From: Anaerolineae bacterium
GTDB lineage: Bacteria > Chloroflexota > Anaerolineae > JAFGEY01
Assembly (NCBI GenBank): GCA_016929205.1
Contig: JAFGJF010000091.1
Location: 1 to 16,169 of the forward strand
Direction: 5' to 3'
Length of the DNA stretch: 16,169 nt
In this document: piece after piece, positions 7,594 to 16,055 of the stretch
Numbering within the stretch: the first letter of the stretch is position 1
Layout: every line of letters begins with the position of its first letter
Translations under genes and position numbers: made by a program
The notes under the pieces: generated by a model
Seen by the model: the letters and a program-made list of their open reading frames with translations, nothing else
The model's database searches: none
Told to the model about the DNA's origin: nothing

Positions 7594-9009
7594 ATGAAAA
7601 AAACCTATCCAATCCTATTATTCCTGGTTTTGGCACTGGCAGGTTGCAGGCAGATGCAAGGGCTTTTTCACCAAGAGGTGAGTGCCACGCCGGCGCCGAC
7701 GGCGGTGCCGCTGCCCAGCCCAACGCCGACGGCCCGTGTTCAGGCTGTGGCAACGCCCACGCTTACAGCGACAGCCACGGCGACAATCGCATCGACTAGC
7801 ACTATGGCCGCTCCCACTGAAACGACTACACCGACTATCGTCGCCACGTCAACCAGTGCAGCCACTATTCCTACACACACGGCGACGCCGACTGAAACGG
7901 CGATCCCTACGGCAACGCTTGCGCCCAGTGCGACACCCGTGCCGGTTGTGATCTCGCCAACGCGCATTATACCACCACAAGAAACGATCAATCTGCCGTC
8001 GGGTTTCGGCATTTCTGTTTATGCCCAGAAGTTGAACGGCCCGCGGATGATGGCCCTGGGGCCAGATGGACAGTTGGTCGTCGCCGAGCGGCGCGCCGGT
8101 CGCATCGTGCGCCTGCCCGACCGGGATAGAGATGGCGTGGTTGACTCTGTCGAGGTTGTGGCCGACGGACTGCGCGACCCGAGCAGCATCGCCTTTTACG
8201 TCGATGGGTCGCTTTATGTTGGCGAGACGACGCGCGTCTTGCAGCTGCGCGATCCCGGCGGCGATGGTACCTTTGAGGAACGGACGGTGATCGTCGATGG
8301 TCTACCGAGCGGCGGACACAGCACCCGCACCGTGCTCTTTAGCCCTGACGGGACCTATCTTTACGTTACCATCGGTTCTTCGTGCAACGTCTGCCTTGAA
8401 ACAGATGAGCGGCGGGCGACTGTGATGCGCTATAGGCCGGACGGTAGTGAGGAGACGATTTTTATCCGGGGAGTACGCAACGCCGTCGGGATCGCTTTCC
8501 GCCCAGGAACGGATGAATTGTGGGCCACGAACAATGGCCGCGATTGGCTGGGTGATGACCAGCCGCCCGAAACGGTGTACCGTCTTGCTCTCGGTGATGA
8601 TGCCGGCTGGCCGCGCTGCCACGCCGGACGGATCGAGGATCCGGATTTTGGCCAGCCGGGATCGTGCGATGGCGTGCTCGATCCTGCTGTCGAAATGCAG
8701 GCTCATTCTGCCCCGCTGGGCTTGACCTTTTACGTTGGTGATCAGTTCCCCGAAGCGTATCGTGGCGACATATTTGTCGCTTTCCACGGCTCATGGAATC
8801 GCGCCGTGCCGACGGGGTTCAAGGTGGTGCGGATCGCGATGGAGAATGGCACTGCTGGAACGGTGCAGGACTTTGCCGTGGGCTGGTTTCGCGCGGATGG
8901 CTCGCGCTGGGGGCGTCCAGTTGACGTCCTTACCGGTACAGACGGCAGCCTCTTTGTCTCCGACGACGAAGGCGGGTTCATCTATCGCATCTTTTATCGC
9001 GGCGAGTAG
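7594..9009 (+). CDS. Lipoprotein PQQ-type glucose/sorbosone dehydrogenase domain protein
   Basis: This 471-residue exported lipoprotein begins with a signal peptide (MKK, a hydrophobic core, and the lipobox LAGC with Cys18 as the lipidated residue). A low-complexity Thr/Pro/Ala stalk runs from about residue 30 to 125 and would hold the domain away from the membrane. From about 133 to the end is a six-bladed propeller of the glucose/sorbosone dehydrogenase (GSDH, soluble PQQ glucose dehydrogenase-like) family. His242 in SGGHSTRT is the likely catalytic base; DRDRDGVVDS (176-185) looks like a calcium loop; NGRDWLGDDQPPE (314-326) and FHGSWNR (397-403) are family blocks. It carries two close Cys pairs (264/267 and 342/358). 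The start at 7594 has AAGGATAACGAG upstream and begins the signal peptide; an in-frame GTG-type extension upstream would spoil it. Sugar or aldose substrate and PQQ use are inferred from the family. Confidence 0.85.
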   Translation: MKKTYPILLFLVLALAGCRQMQGLFHQEVSATPAPTAVPLPSPTPTARVQAVATPTLTATATATIASTSTMAAPTETTTPTIVATSTSAATIPTHTATPTETAIPTATLAPSATPVPVVISPTRIIPPQETINLPSGFGISVYAQKLNGPRMMALGPDGQLVVAERRAGRIVRLPDRDRDGVVDSVEVVADGLRDPSSIAFYVDGSLYVGETTRVLQLRDPGGDGTFEERTVIVDGLPSGGHSTRTVLFSPDGTYLYVTIGSSCNVCLETDERRATVMRYRPDGSEETIFIRGVRNAVGIAFRPGTDELWATNNGRDWLGDDQPPETVYRLALGDDAGWPRCHAGRIEDPDFGQPGSCDGVLDPAVEMQAHSAPLGLTFYVGDQFPEAYRGDIFVAFHGSWNRAVPTGFKVVRIAMENGTAGTVQDFAVGWFRADGSRWGRPVDVLTGTDGSLFVSDDEGGFIYRIFYRGE

Positions 9010-9019
9010 GTTCGGCCTT

Positions 9020-9751
9020 TTAACCGCGCCCGATGTAAAGCTGGTTCACGGGCAAGACGATCGCTTCCAGTATATTGACTTCAGGCGGCAGGGTGGCCAT
9101 CAGCAGCGCCACGCGCGCCATTTCCCCGGTGGCAATCATGGGTTCCTGGTCCATTTCTTTGCCGCTTTGCGTGCGGCGTTCGACGGCGGTATTACCGGGA
9201 TGCAAACAGCTTACGGCGATGCCATAAGGTCGTCCCTCGAGCGCAGCAGCCTGGGTCAGGCCCCATATCCCAAACTTGCTGGCCGTATAGGGGGCCATAT
9301 TTTCCCGCGTGCGCTGCGCTGAAATGCTGCCGATGTTGATGATTCGCCCACCTCCGGCCGCTTTCATGATCTTGAACGCTTCACGGATGCACAGAAACGG
9401 GCCGGTGAGATTGGCGCCGATCACCTTATCCCAGGCCTCGAGCGGGATTGTATCGATCGGCCCGCCATCGAATGCGCCCGAGCTGTTGACCAGGATGTCG
9501 AGATGTCCAAAACGGTCCACCGTTTGTTCAAAGAGTGCCTGAACCTGTGCCTCGTCGGTCACGTCGGTTGAAATCGACACGATCTCGGAGCCGGACTGCG
9601 CTAACGCTTTGACCGTCGCGCGCAGCCGGACAGCGTTTCGAGAGGCGATCACCACGGCACATCCCTCGGTTGCAAACGCACTCGCGATGCCCTTGCCGAT
9701 GCCGCTTCCCCCGCCGGTCACGATTGCCACTTTATCTTGTAGCTGTTTCAT
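9020..9751 (-). CDS. Short-chain dehydrogenase/reductase (SDR family)
   Basis: This is a 243-residue classical SDR. It has TGGGSGIG (12-19) for the dinucleotide, NSSG at 89-92 in the NAG position, Asn114, a Ser at 142/144 and YTASK with catalytic Tyr155 and Lys159. The C-terminus ends PVNQLYIGRG, common in NADP-preferring SDRs. The start at 9751 is set by an AAAGGAG site 6 nt upstream; the longer open frame continuing to 10087 would run through the promoter and into the next gene. It diverges from the UxuA-like gene. In Bacillus, fructuronate reductase (UxuB/YjmF) is an SDR next to UxuA, so a D-mannonate/fructuronate oxidoreductase role is possible, but the sequence alone gives only a generic SDR. 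It converges on the lipoprotein gene with 10 nt between stops. Confidence 0.86.
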   Translation of the reverse strand: MKQLQDKVAIVTGGGSGIGKGIASAFATEGCAVVIASRNAVRLRATVKALAQSGSEIVSISTDVTDEAQVQALFEQTVDRFGHLDILVNSSGAFDGGPIDTIPLEAWDKVIGANLTGPFLCIREAFKIMKAAGGGRIINIGSISAQRTRENMAPYTASKFGIWGLTQAAALEGRPYGIAVSCLHPGNTAVERRTQSGKEMDQEPMIATGEMARVALLMATLPPEVNILEAIVLPVNQLYIGRG

Positions 9752-9796
9752 ATTCAACTCCTTTTGAGCAGTGTCTGTTGTTGCTTCTTTTATGAG

Positions 9797-9825
9797 ATTA
9801 TACCATAACGGCACTCGCCTGTCAC
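9797..9825 (-). promoter_or_regulatory. Candidate sigma70-type promoter of the SDR gene
   Basis: On the minus strand: GTGACA (9820-9825, five of six matches to TTGACA), a 17-nt spacer and a perfect TATAAT (9797-9802) with TGG just before it. The transcript would start about 40 nt before the SDR start codon. This is the best-matching promoter in the window. Confidence 0.8.
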
Positions 9826-9882
9826 CGATTTGGTTGAAAAACAGCGCTTGTCGCTCTTTAATTCGCTTTGTACCGTTTTCGA

Positions 9883-9891
9883 TGGTATACT
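9883..9891 (+). promoter_or_regulatory. Candidate extended -10 promoter of the UxuA-like/TPP operon
   Basis: TGGTATACT gives an extended -10 on the plus strand about 75 nt before the ATG at 9966. No convincing -35 is present at the normal spacing. It lies about 60-80 nt from the divergent SDR promoter, so a shared regulator could act on both. Confidence 0.55.
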
Positions 9892-9965
9892 GGCATCCTA
9901 TCAATCCTGCAAATCCCAACGAGTGTTTTTTCCCAAATCCTGTATCCACTCTTTTGGAGGGTAAT

Positions 9966-10946
9966 ATGATCAAGATCGCCGAAGTATTCAGTCCAAACGA
10001 CACCGCCTTGTGGCGGCTGGTCAAACAGTGTGGAGTCCAGTACGTGGTCGGCGGCATCCCGCTTGCGCCACGAGAGCATGCCGGCAAGGAGCGCCAGCCG
10101 TGGAGCTATATGTCCTTGCTGCGCGCCAAGACGGCCTACAGCGACGCCGGGTTCGAGTTTGCTGTGATTGAGAATCGGCCGCCAATGGAAAAATGCAAGC
10201 TGGGCCTGCCGGGCCGCGACGAAGAGATTGAGGTCATTTGCGAGATGATCCGCAACATGGGCGCGCTCAAGATCCCTGTGTGGTGCTACCAGTGGATGGC
10301 GACCGTTGACGTGGTCCGCACCTCGACCACGATCCCATCGCGGGGTGGAGCGCTGGTGACCGGTTACGATCACGACCTGATGCGCAACGCGCCGCTGACC
10401 GAGCATGGCGTGGTGACCAAGGAGCAGATGTGGGACAACCTCACATATTTTTTAGAGCGCGTTATCCCCGTCGCCGAAGAAGCGAACGTCAAGCTAGCCA
10501 TGCACCCCGACGATCCGCCGCTCTCGCCGATCCGCGGTATTGGACGGATTATGGGCAGCATCGAGGAGTACGAGCGACTGCTCGATCTCGTGCCCAGCCC
10601 GGTGAACGGCATTGCCCTCTGCCAGGGCAACTTTACGTTGATGACCGACGATCTGCCGGGGGTGATTCGCCACTTTGGCAGCCAGAACAAGATCTTTTTC
10701 TCCCATTTTCGCGACGTGCGCGGCACGGCGGAAAAGTTCGAGGAGACCTTTCACGACGACGGCAAGACTGACATGTTGGCTTGCATGCGTGCCTATCGCG
10801 ACGTCGGCTTTGAGGGGGTCTGCCGCCCGGACCATGTGCCGACGATGGAGGGAGACGACACAGGCCAGCCGATGTATACCTCGATCGGGCGCTTGTTCGC
10901 CATCGGCTATATGAAAGGGTTGCGCGAAGCGGTTTACGCTGAATAG
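9966..10946 (+). CDS. Mannonate dehydratase (UxuA)-like enzyme
   Basis: This 326-residue TIM-barrel protein is of the UxuA family, which dehydrates D-mannonate to 2-keto-3-deoxy-D-gluconate in hexuronate catabolism. The four metal ligands of ManD/UxuA can be placed with fitting spacing: His180 (MHPDDPP), Cys219 (CQGNF), His247 (FSHFRDV) and Asp289 (RPDH). The FHDDGKTDM block at 262-270 is also typical. The start at 9966 has GGAGG 5 nt upstream; the open frame runs on further upstream to 9771 but crosses the promoter. The protein is shorter than E. coli UxuA (about 394 residues), so it may be a divergent member acting on a related sugar acid. It is followed after 14 nt by a TPP enzyme and diverges from an SDR. 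Confidence 0.85.
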   Translation: MIKIAEVFSPNDTALWRLVKQCGVQYVVGGIPLAPREHAGKERQPWSYMSLLRAKTAYSDAGFEFAVIENRPPMEKCKLGLPGRDEEIEVICEMIRNMGALKIPVWCYQWMATVDVVRTSTTIPSRGGALVTGYDHDLMRNAPLTEHGVVTKEQMWDNLTYFLERVIPVAEEANVKLAMHPDDPPLSPIRGIGRIMGSIEEYERLLDLVPSPVNGIALCQGNFTLMTDDLPGVIRHFGSQNKIFFSHFRDVRGTAEKFEETFHDDGKTDMLACMRAYRDVGFEGVCRPDHVPTMEGDDTGQPMYTSIGRLFAIGYMKGLREAVYAE

Positions 10947-10960
10947 CGGGGAGGGTTTCG

Positions 10961-12643
10961 ATGAGCGACATAACCGGATGGCAGATGGTCGTTGCCGCGC
11001 TCAAGGCCGAACGGATCAAATACGTCTTTGGCCTGCCGGGCACTCCGAGCTGCCTGTACGACGCGTTGTACGATGAGCCGGCGATCCGGCCGATCCTGGT
11101 CCGTCACGAGGCGGCGGGCGGGTTTATGGCTATGGCTTATGCGCTGTTGAGCGGCGAGCCAGCGGTTTGTTTTGCCAGCCCCGGCCCCGGCGTCGCCAAC
11201 CTGGTGCCTGCCGTGCTCGAGTCGCTGGCTACCTGCGCGCCGGTGATCGCCCTCTGCACCGGTGTCAGCGGGCACAAGGACGGCATGGGCGCTTTTCAAG
11301 AGACGGATCAAGTGGGGATCATGAAACCGGTTTCCAAGTGGGCGATGCGCGTGCCCTATGTGGACCGAGTGCTGTGGGCCATGCGCCGCGCTTTTTCTCT
11401 GGCGACCAACGGGCAGCCGGGGCCGGTCTACCTCGAGATTCCCATCGAGGTCGGCGGCGCCCGCGCCCAGATGCCTGCGTATCGTCCTGCAGAACGCGCC
11501 ATTCGTTCTGCGGGTGACCCGGAGCGTGTGGCCCGAGCTGCGGCGCTGTTGGCAGAAGCGGAACGCCCGCTGATCGTCGCTGGCGGCGGGGTTCGTCGTT
11601 CGGGCGCGCACGCCGAACTGCGTACGCTGGCTGAACTGCTGGGTATGCCGGTGCTGACCACGCCGTCGGGGCGGGGGATTATGGCTGAGGATCATCCTTT
11701 GTCGCTTGGCCAGGTCGGGCTCTATCGCACCCGGCTGGGCATGCAGGCCGGCGACGATGCTGACCTGGTGATCAGCGTTGGATCGCGCAACGAAGAGTTC
11801 CAGACCGCAGCCTGGCAAGTCTATCCGGCGATGCGCGCGTTTATCCAGGTCGACATCTCGCCCTTTGAGATCGGGCGCAATTTTATACCCGACGTGCCCA
11901 TCGTCGGCGACGCCAGGCTGGTGCTGGCCGAATTGCTGGCCTGTTTGCAGGGCCAGAAAAAGGCGGCATGGGCAGCGCGAGGCGAAGGCTGGGCGCAGGC
12001 CAAACGCGCCTACGCGGCCGAGGTTGCGGCCGAGGGGCAGTGTGACGACCTGCCGATCAAGACCAAACGCGTGTTATACGAGTTGAATCATGTCTTTGGA
12101 CGGGATACAGTGCTGGTGCACGAAAACGGCAGCCAGGATCTGTGGTCGTATTACAGCCCCTACTATACCGTGCTCGACCTGGATGGGGTGGTCGCGCCGG
12201 GTGAGCAGACCTGCATGGGCATGGGCGTCGCCGGCGCGATCGGGGCCAAGCTGGCCCGGCCTGATAAAAAGGTAGTGTGTGTCACCGGCGATGGTGCGTT
12301 CCAGATGCACCACCAGGAACTGCCGACTGCCGTACAGCATCAGGCTCCGGTCACCTGGGTGGTGCTCGACAACCGCAGCCTGGGCTGGATCAAATTCGGT
12401 CAACGCGGATTGGGCGAGCGGTACATCGCCACCGACTATACCACGCAGCCCGATTTTGCGCAGTTGGCGCTGGCCTGTGGCTGCTATGGCGAGAACGTGA
12501 CCCGACCGGATGCGGTGCGCAGCGCGTTGGCGCGGGCATTGCGGGCCAACGAGGCTGGCCAACCAGCGGTCGTCGCCTTTAGCGTCGACGGCTGGGACTT
12601 TTCGGAGGGATTTTACGCCTATTACGAGCTAAAGAAAGCATAA
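10961..12643 (+). CDS. Thiamine-diphosphate-dependent enzyme, acetolactate synthase-like
   Basis: This 560-residue protein has the three-domain layout of the acetolactate synthase / benzoylformate decarboxylase superfamily. The N-terminal PYR domain holds the catalytic Glu50 in the RHE motif. A central domain spans about 185-330. The C-terminal PP domain carries the TPP/Mg motif, starting with GDG (443-445) and ending with Asn471 (DNRSLG). A GAFQETDQVGIMKPVSKWA stretch near 111-129 is typical of acetolactate synthase-type proteins. The start has a GGGGAGGG site 6 nt upstream. It is probably co-transcribed with the UxuA-like gene, and no acetolactate synthase small subunit (ilvN) follows, so a biosynthetic AHAS role is less likely than a catabolic carboligase/decarboxylase acting on a 2-keto acid. 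The exact substrate is not recognisable. Confidence 0.85.
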   Translation: MSDITGWQMVVAALKAERIKYVFGLPGTPSCLYDALYDEPAIRPILVRHEAAGGFMAMAYALLSGEPAVCFASPGPGVANLVPAVLESLATCAPVIALCTGVSGHKDGMGAFQETDQVGIMKPVSKWAMRVPYVDRVLWAMRRAFSLATNGQPGPVYLEIPIEVGGARAQMPAYRPAERAIRSAGDPERVARAAALLAEAERPLIVAGGGVRRSGAHAELRTLAELLGMPVLTTPSGRGIMAEDHPLSLGQVGLYRTRLGMQAGDDADLVISVGSRNEEFQTAAWQVYPAMRAFIQVDISPFEIGRNFIPDVPIVGDARLVLAELLACLQGQKKAAWAARGEGWAQAKRAYAAEVAAEGQCDDLPIKTKRVLYELNHVFGRDTVLVHENGSQDLWSYYSPYYTVLDLDGVVAPGEQTCMGMGVAGAIGAKLARPDKKVVCVTGDGAFQMHHQELPTAVQHQAPVTWVVLDNRSLGWIKFGQRGLGERYIATDYTTQPDFAQLALACGCYGENVTRPDAVRSALARALRANEAGQPAVVAFSVDGWDFSEGFYAYYELKKA

Positions 12644-12653
12644 GGCAAAGCAC

Positions 12654-15600
12654 TCACCGGCCTGCCAACACATCGCGCACCTCCTGCGCCAGGGCGTTCG
12701 AGGTAAAGGGCTTGGGCAGCAGGTGCACACCCGGTTCCAGCACGCCGTGATGGGCGATGGCGTCATCGGTATAGCCGGACATGTACAGTACCTTGATCCC
12801 TGGCCGTTGGGTGGTGATACGATCGGCCAATGAGCGACCGTCGATCCCTCCCGGCATGACTACATCGGTCAGGATCAAATCGATCGTTTCCGGGTGTTGA
12901 TCGCACAGCGTGAGGGCGTGGGCGGCGTTATTCGCTTCCAGCACGGTGTAGCCCTGGTGTTCCAGGATGCGCCGCGCCATGGTGCGCACGGCTTGTTCGT
13001 CTTCGACCAGCAGGATCGTCTCCGTGCCCCTGGGAGAATGGCCCTCTGCACGTGTCTGGTCCTGTGTTTCGCTTTCCTCGTCGATCCTCGGCAAATAGAT
13101 GGTGAACGTCGTGCCGTATCCCGGCTCGCTGTCGACAAAAATGCTCCCGCTGCACTGCTTGACGATTCCGTACACTGTGGCCAAACCCAATCCCGTACCT
13201 TGCTCCGTTCCCTTGGTTGTGAAAAAGGGCTCAAAGATGTGGGATTGTGTGTCCATATTCATTCCGATGCCATTATCGGTGATCGTCAGCCGCACATGGT
13301 GTCCGGGACTGATGATTTGCCGGTACGGCGTTGGCATAGTGGTTGATGCCACGTCGGCGGTGCCTATAATCAGGTGTCCGCCGTCTGCCGTTGGTTTTTG
13401 CTGGATCGCATCGCGAGCGTTGACCACCAGGTTCATGATCACTTGTTCGATCTGGCCTCGATCCGCTCGAACGGAACCCCGCGAAGTCAGAGCTGTGACC
13501 AGGTTGATGTTTTCGCCAATCAAGCGGCGCAGCATATCTTCCATCTCGGCGATCACCTGGTTCAGGTCAAGTAGATGCATCTCGAGCATCTGCTTGCGGC
13601 TAAAGGCCAGCAACTGCTGGGTCAGGGAAGCCGATCGACGGGCAGCCTTCAAGATCGATTCGATATCTGTGCGTAGTGGTGATGTGTCTGGCAGTCCGAC
13701 CAGTGCCAGTTCCGAATAGCCAGTGATCGTGGTCAGGTGATTGTTAAAGTCATGAGCGATGCCGCCAGCCAGCCGCCCAACTGCCTCCATCTTTTGCGAC
13801 TGGAGCAGCCGTTCCTCGAGCTGTTTGCGTTGGATGGCGATGGCATAGATGTCTGCCAGCCGCTGTACCAGAGCCAGGTCACGGTCCGTATAGTCATTCT
13901 CGGCGTTAGCCAGGCCAATCTGCCCAATTGGTTCGCCATCTGCCAGGACAGGCACGCAGAGCAACCGCCGGATCGGGATATGGTCGGCCGGCGTGCCCAT
14001 CGGCAGCGGGGCGTTGTCCGGGTTGTTATCCAGAATCGGCTGGCGTCGCTCCATCGCTTGCGCCCACAGACCGTTGAACGTCTTGATGACGACGTGTTTG
14101 CTGGTCCCAGCTCGTGCATCGGGGCTGCTTGCTGTCATTGTTGGACACACAAACCAGCCGGTCATCTGTTCGATGTAACCGGTGTAGCCGAGTGGGCTGT
14201 TAGTGAGCACCCGTGCGTCATCGAGCACTAGATCCGAAATCTCTTGGATCGAGGGCGACGTCAACAGCGCCTGGGCCAGTTTGGCCATCGCGGCGGTGAC
14301 GTTTATCTCCCACAACAACGCATCTTCGGCCTGTTTGCGTCTTTCTCTTTGCTCGATGCTGTATAGGGCGTAAGCAAGGTCCTCGGCAACCTCTTGGAAC
14401 AGAATTTGTTCGTCTGTATCGGCTGCCAGGTTGATAGGCAGCGATACAGCCAGGACACCGTATAGTCTACCCTCATGTTCCAGCCGGATCGCTAATGTGC
14501 CCGTGCCCTTTTCCTTTGGGGACAAGGGACAGTTGGCACAGTGTGCCGATCTATCCTTGATGACTAACAGGTTGGCCTGCGCCTGTGCCTGCGCTATGCA
14601 GTGAGGAAGTAAATCGCGCTGCAGTTGATCGGGCACTTGCCATTTTCCCAACCCGGCTTTGGCTGCGGCCGTTGGCTCTCCAGACACGTCGGCTAGCACG
14701 ATCCAGGCGCTGCGATAGCCGCGCGTCTCGATCAGACTGTCACAGATGTTCTGCAGCAGGCGAACGCGATCTCTTTGCCGGGTGATCAACTGGTTGACGT
14801 TGCGGATTGCATACAGCACGGCGTTCAAATGGGCAATCCGCTCGTGGGCCTGTTTGCGCTCGGTGATGTCCTCGGTCACCTCGATCCCGCCGATAACGTC
14901 TCCAGACGGGGCGCGGACCGCATAGCCCGTAATGAGCCACTGTCTTCCGTCAGGCGTTCCTTTTTCCACGGACTGCGGTTTGCCCGTCCTCATAGCAATG
15001 GCGACGGGACAGTCTGGACAGCGTTCTGCGGCTTGTGGCCAGATGTGATAGCAGTATTGCCCAATCAGATCGTCTCTCGACAACCCGGCCGAATCTGCGC
15101 CGGCTTGGTTGACCCAGATGATTCGGTGTTCCAGGTCGTGGTACACCACGTGTTCGCCCAGACTGTCCAAGATGATCCGTTTTTCCATTTCGGCGTCCTG
15201 GAGCGCCTGTTCTGCCTGGAGCCGTTGCGTGATATCTCGGATCGCTGCGATGTGCACCTGCCGTCCCTGCCAGGCGAAATGTTTGCCTGTAATCTCGACC
15301 GGAAAGATCGTGCCGTCTTTTTTGCAGTGGAAACGGATCGGCACTGACGTTATCTCCTCTACCGTCGCCTTGCGGGTTTGCTCCGGCTCTGCCGAAAGGT
15401 CTGTGTTCTTTTTAGCAAGCAGTTCCTCTCGAGTATAACCGTACCGCGTCACTGCTGTGGCATTGGCTTCTAGTATCTGCCCCGTCTCGTTGTCGATCAA
15501 AAAGAGCGCGTCCGATTCGAGTTCGAACAACTGGCGATACTTTTCTTCGTTCTCGCGCTGGTGCTCTTCTGATCGCCGGCGTAACTGAAACAGCCACGAC

Positions 15601-15950
15601 ATAACTTCGGTCATTATTATGCTGCTTGCTGCCGTCAAGACGATGATCAACAGCGAGGCCCGCCAGTTGCTGGACAAGATCGAGGTCACCCAGATGGCGT
15701 CCAGGGCAAGCAGGATCCACATCGACAAATAAACTCGACGGCCGTAGGAAAAGAGTGGTGAAAGCACGATTGGGGTGGCGAACAAAAGCAACAGGCTATC
15801 CGGTAGGCGCTGTGACACCACGACCAGGCTGAATATGCCCAGTGCCAGTCCAAAGCCCACGACCACGATCAAAGGGGGTATTGGTGGCCGAGACTGTAGC
15901 GTCCTTGCGCTGTAAGGATCAGTATGCGAATTTGTCGTTTTATTTCTCAT
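12654..15950 (-). CDS. Membrane hybrid histidine kinase (PAS-PAS-GAF-GAF-HisKA-HATPase-REC)
   Basis: This 1098-residue sensor kinase has three or four N-terminal membrane helices (about 26-120), two PAS domains (about 132-248 and 253-368), two GAF domains (about 378-535 and 548-708) and a HisKA domain with phospho-acceptor His733 in GGIAHDFNN. The HATPase domain has an N-box (MNLVVNARDA, 839-848), DNGIGM from Asp892, FEPFFTTK (906-913) and GTGLGL (918-923). The C-terminal receiver has an acidic pair near 983-985, phospho-acceptor Asp1029, Ser1058 and Lys1080. It can pass phosphate from His733 to Asp1029 within one chain; the output partner is not in this window. CxxC pairs occur in the second PAS (Cys311/Cys314) and first GAF (Cys471/Cys474). 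The ATG at 15950 is preferred; a GTG two codons upstream (15956) is the alternative. It converges on the TPP gene with 10 nt between stops. Confidence 0.9.
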   Translation of the reverse strand: MRNKTTNSHTDPYSARTLQSRPPIPPLIVVVGFGLALGIFSLVVVSQRLPDSLLLLFATPIVLSPLFSYGRRVYLSMWILLALDAIWVTSILSSNWRASLLIIVLTAASSIIMTEVMSWLFQLRRRSEEHQRENEEKYRQLFELESDALFLIDNETGQILEANATAVTRYGYTREELLAKKNTDLSAEPEQTRKATVEEITSVPIRFHCKKDGTIFPVEITGKHFAWQGRQVHIAAIRDITQRLQAEQALQDAEMEKRIILDSLGEHVVYHDLEHRIIWVNQAGADSAGLSRDDLIGQYCYHIWPQAAERCPDCPVAIAMRTGKPQSVEKGTPDGRQWLITGYAVRAPSGDVIGGIEVTEDITERKQAHERIAHLNAVLYAIRNVNQLITRQRDRVRLLQNICDSLIETRGYRSAWIVLADVSGEPTAAAKAGLGKWQVPDQLQRDLLPHCIAQAQAQANLLVIKDRSAHCANCPLSPKEKGTGTLAIRLEHEGRLYGVLAVSLPINLAADTDEQILFQEVAEDLAYALYSIEQRERRKQAEDALLWEINVTAAMAKLAQALLTSPSIQEISDLVLDDARVLTNSPLGYTGYIEQMTGWFVCPTMTASSPDARAGTSKHVVIKTFNGLWAQAMERRQPILDNNPDNAPLPMGTPADHIPIRRLLCVPVLADGEPIGQIGLANAENDYTDRDLALVQRLADIYAIAIQRKQLEERLLQSQKMEAVGRLAGGIAHDFNNHLTTITGYSELALVGLPDTSPLRTDIESILKAARRSASLTQQLLAFSRKQMLEMHLLDLNQVIAEMEDMLRRLIGENINLVTALTSRGSVRADRGQIEQVIMNLVVNARDAIQQKPTADGGHLIIGTADVASTTMPTPYRQIISPGHHVRLTITDNGIGMNMDTQSHIFEPFFTTKGTEQGTGLGLATVYGIVKQCSGSIFVDSEPGYGTTFTIYLPRIDEESETQDQTRAEGHSPRGTETILLVEDEQAVRTMARRILEHQGYTVLEANNAAHALTLCDQHPETIDLILTDVVMPGGIDGRSLADRITTQRPGIKVLYMSGYTDDAIAHHGVLEPGVHLLPKPFTSNALAQEVRDVLAGR

Positions 15951-15965
15951 TTGCACATCTTTTCA

Positions 15966-15994
15966 GCGGCGATCCCAAGTCGTATAATCGCCGC
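15966..15994 (-). promoter_or_regulatory. Inverted repeat in the leader of the hybrid kinase gene
   Basis: Perfect 8-bp arms GCGGCGAT (15966-15973) and ATCGCCGC (15987-15994) with a 13-nt spacer lie 15 nt before the kinase start. A second small repeat, CGCGG-TG-CCGCG (15994-16005), abuts it. Both would be in the transcribed leader. It may be an operator or a translation-affecting hairpin; no T-run follows. Confidence 0.5.
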
Positions 15995-16026
15995 GCGGTG
16001 CCGCGAGATAGTTTGTGAGCATAAAC

Positions 16027-16055
16027 AGTATACCATTTATGCTTGATTTTCGCAA
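16027..16055 (-). promoter_or_regulatory. Candidate promoter of the hybrid kinase gene
   Basis: On the minus strand: TTGCGA (16050-16055, four of six matches to TTGACA), a 17-nt spacer and TATACT (16027-16032) preceded by TGG. It implies a leader of about 70 nt that contains the inverted repeats. Confidence 0.6.

Noticed and set aside
7740..8012. A Val/Ala-rich open frame opposite the lipoprotein stalk
   Set aside because: It is the complement of the low-complexity Thr/Pro codons and only mimics a hydrophobic protein.
9752..10087. An N-terminal extension of the SDR
   Set aside because: It crosses the SDR promoter and the start of the divergent UxuA-like gene; the ribosome site and Rossmann motif fit the start at 9751.
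15983..15988. A plus-strand TATAAT that could drive transcription rightwards
   Set aside because: It has only a partial -35 (TTTTCA), no extended -10 and no supported gene downstream. It sits in the spacer of the leader inverted repeat.
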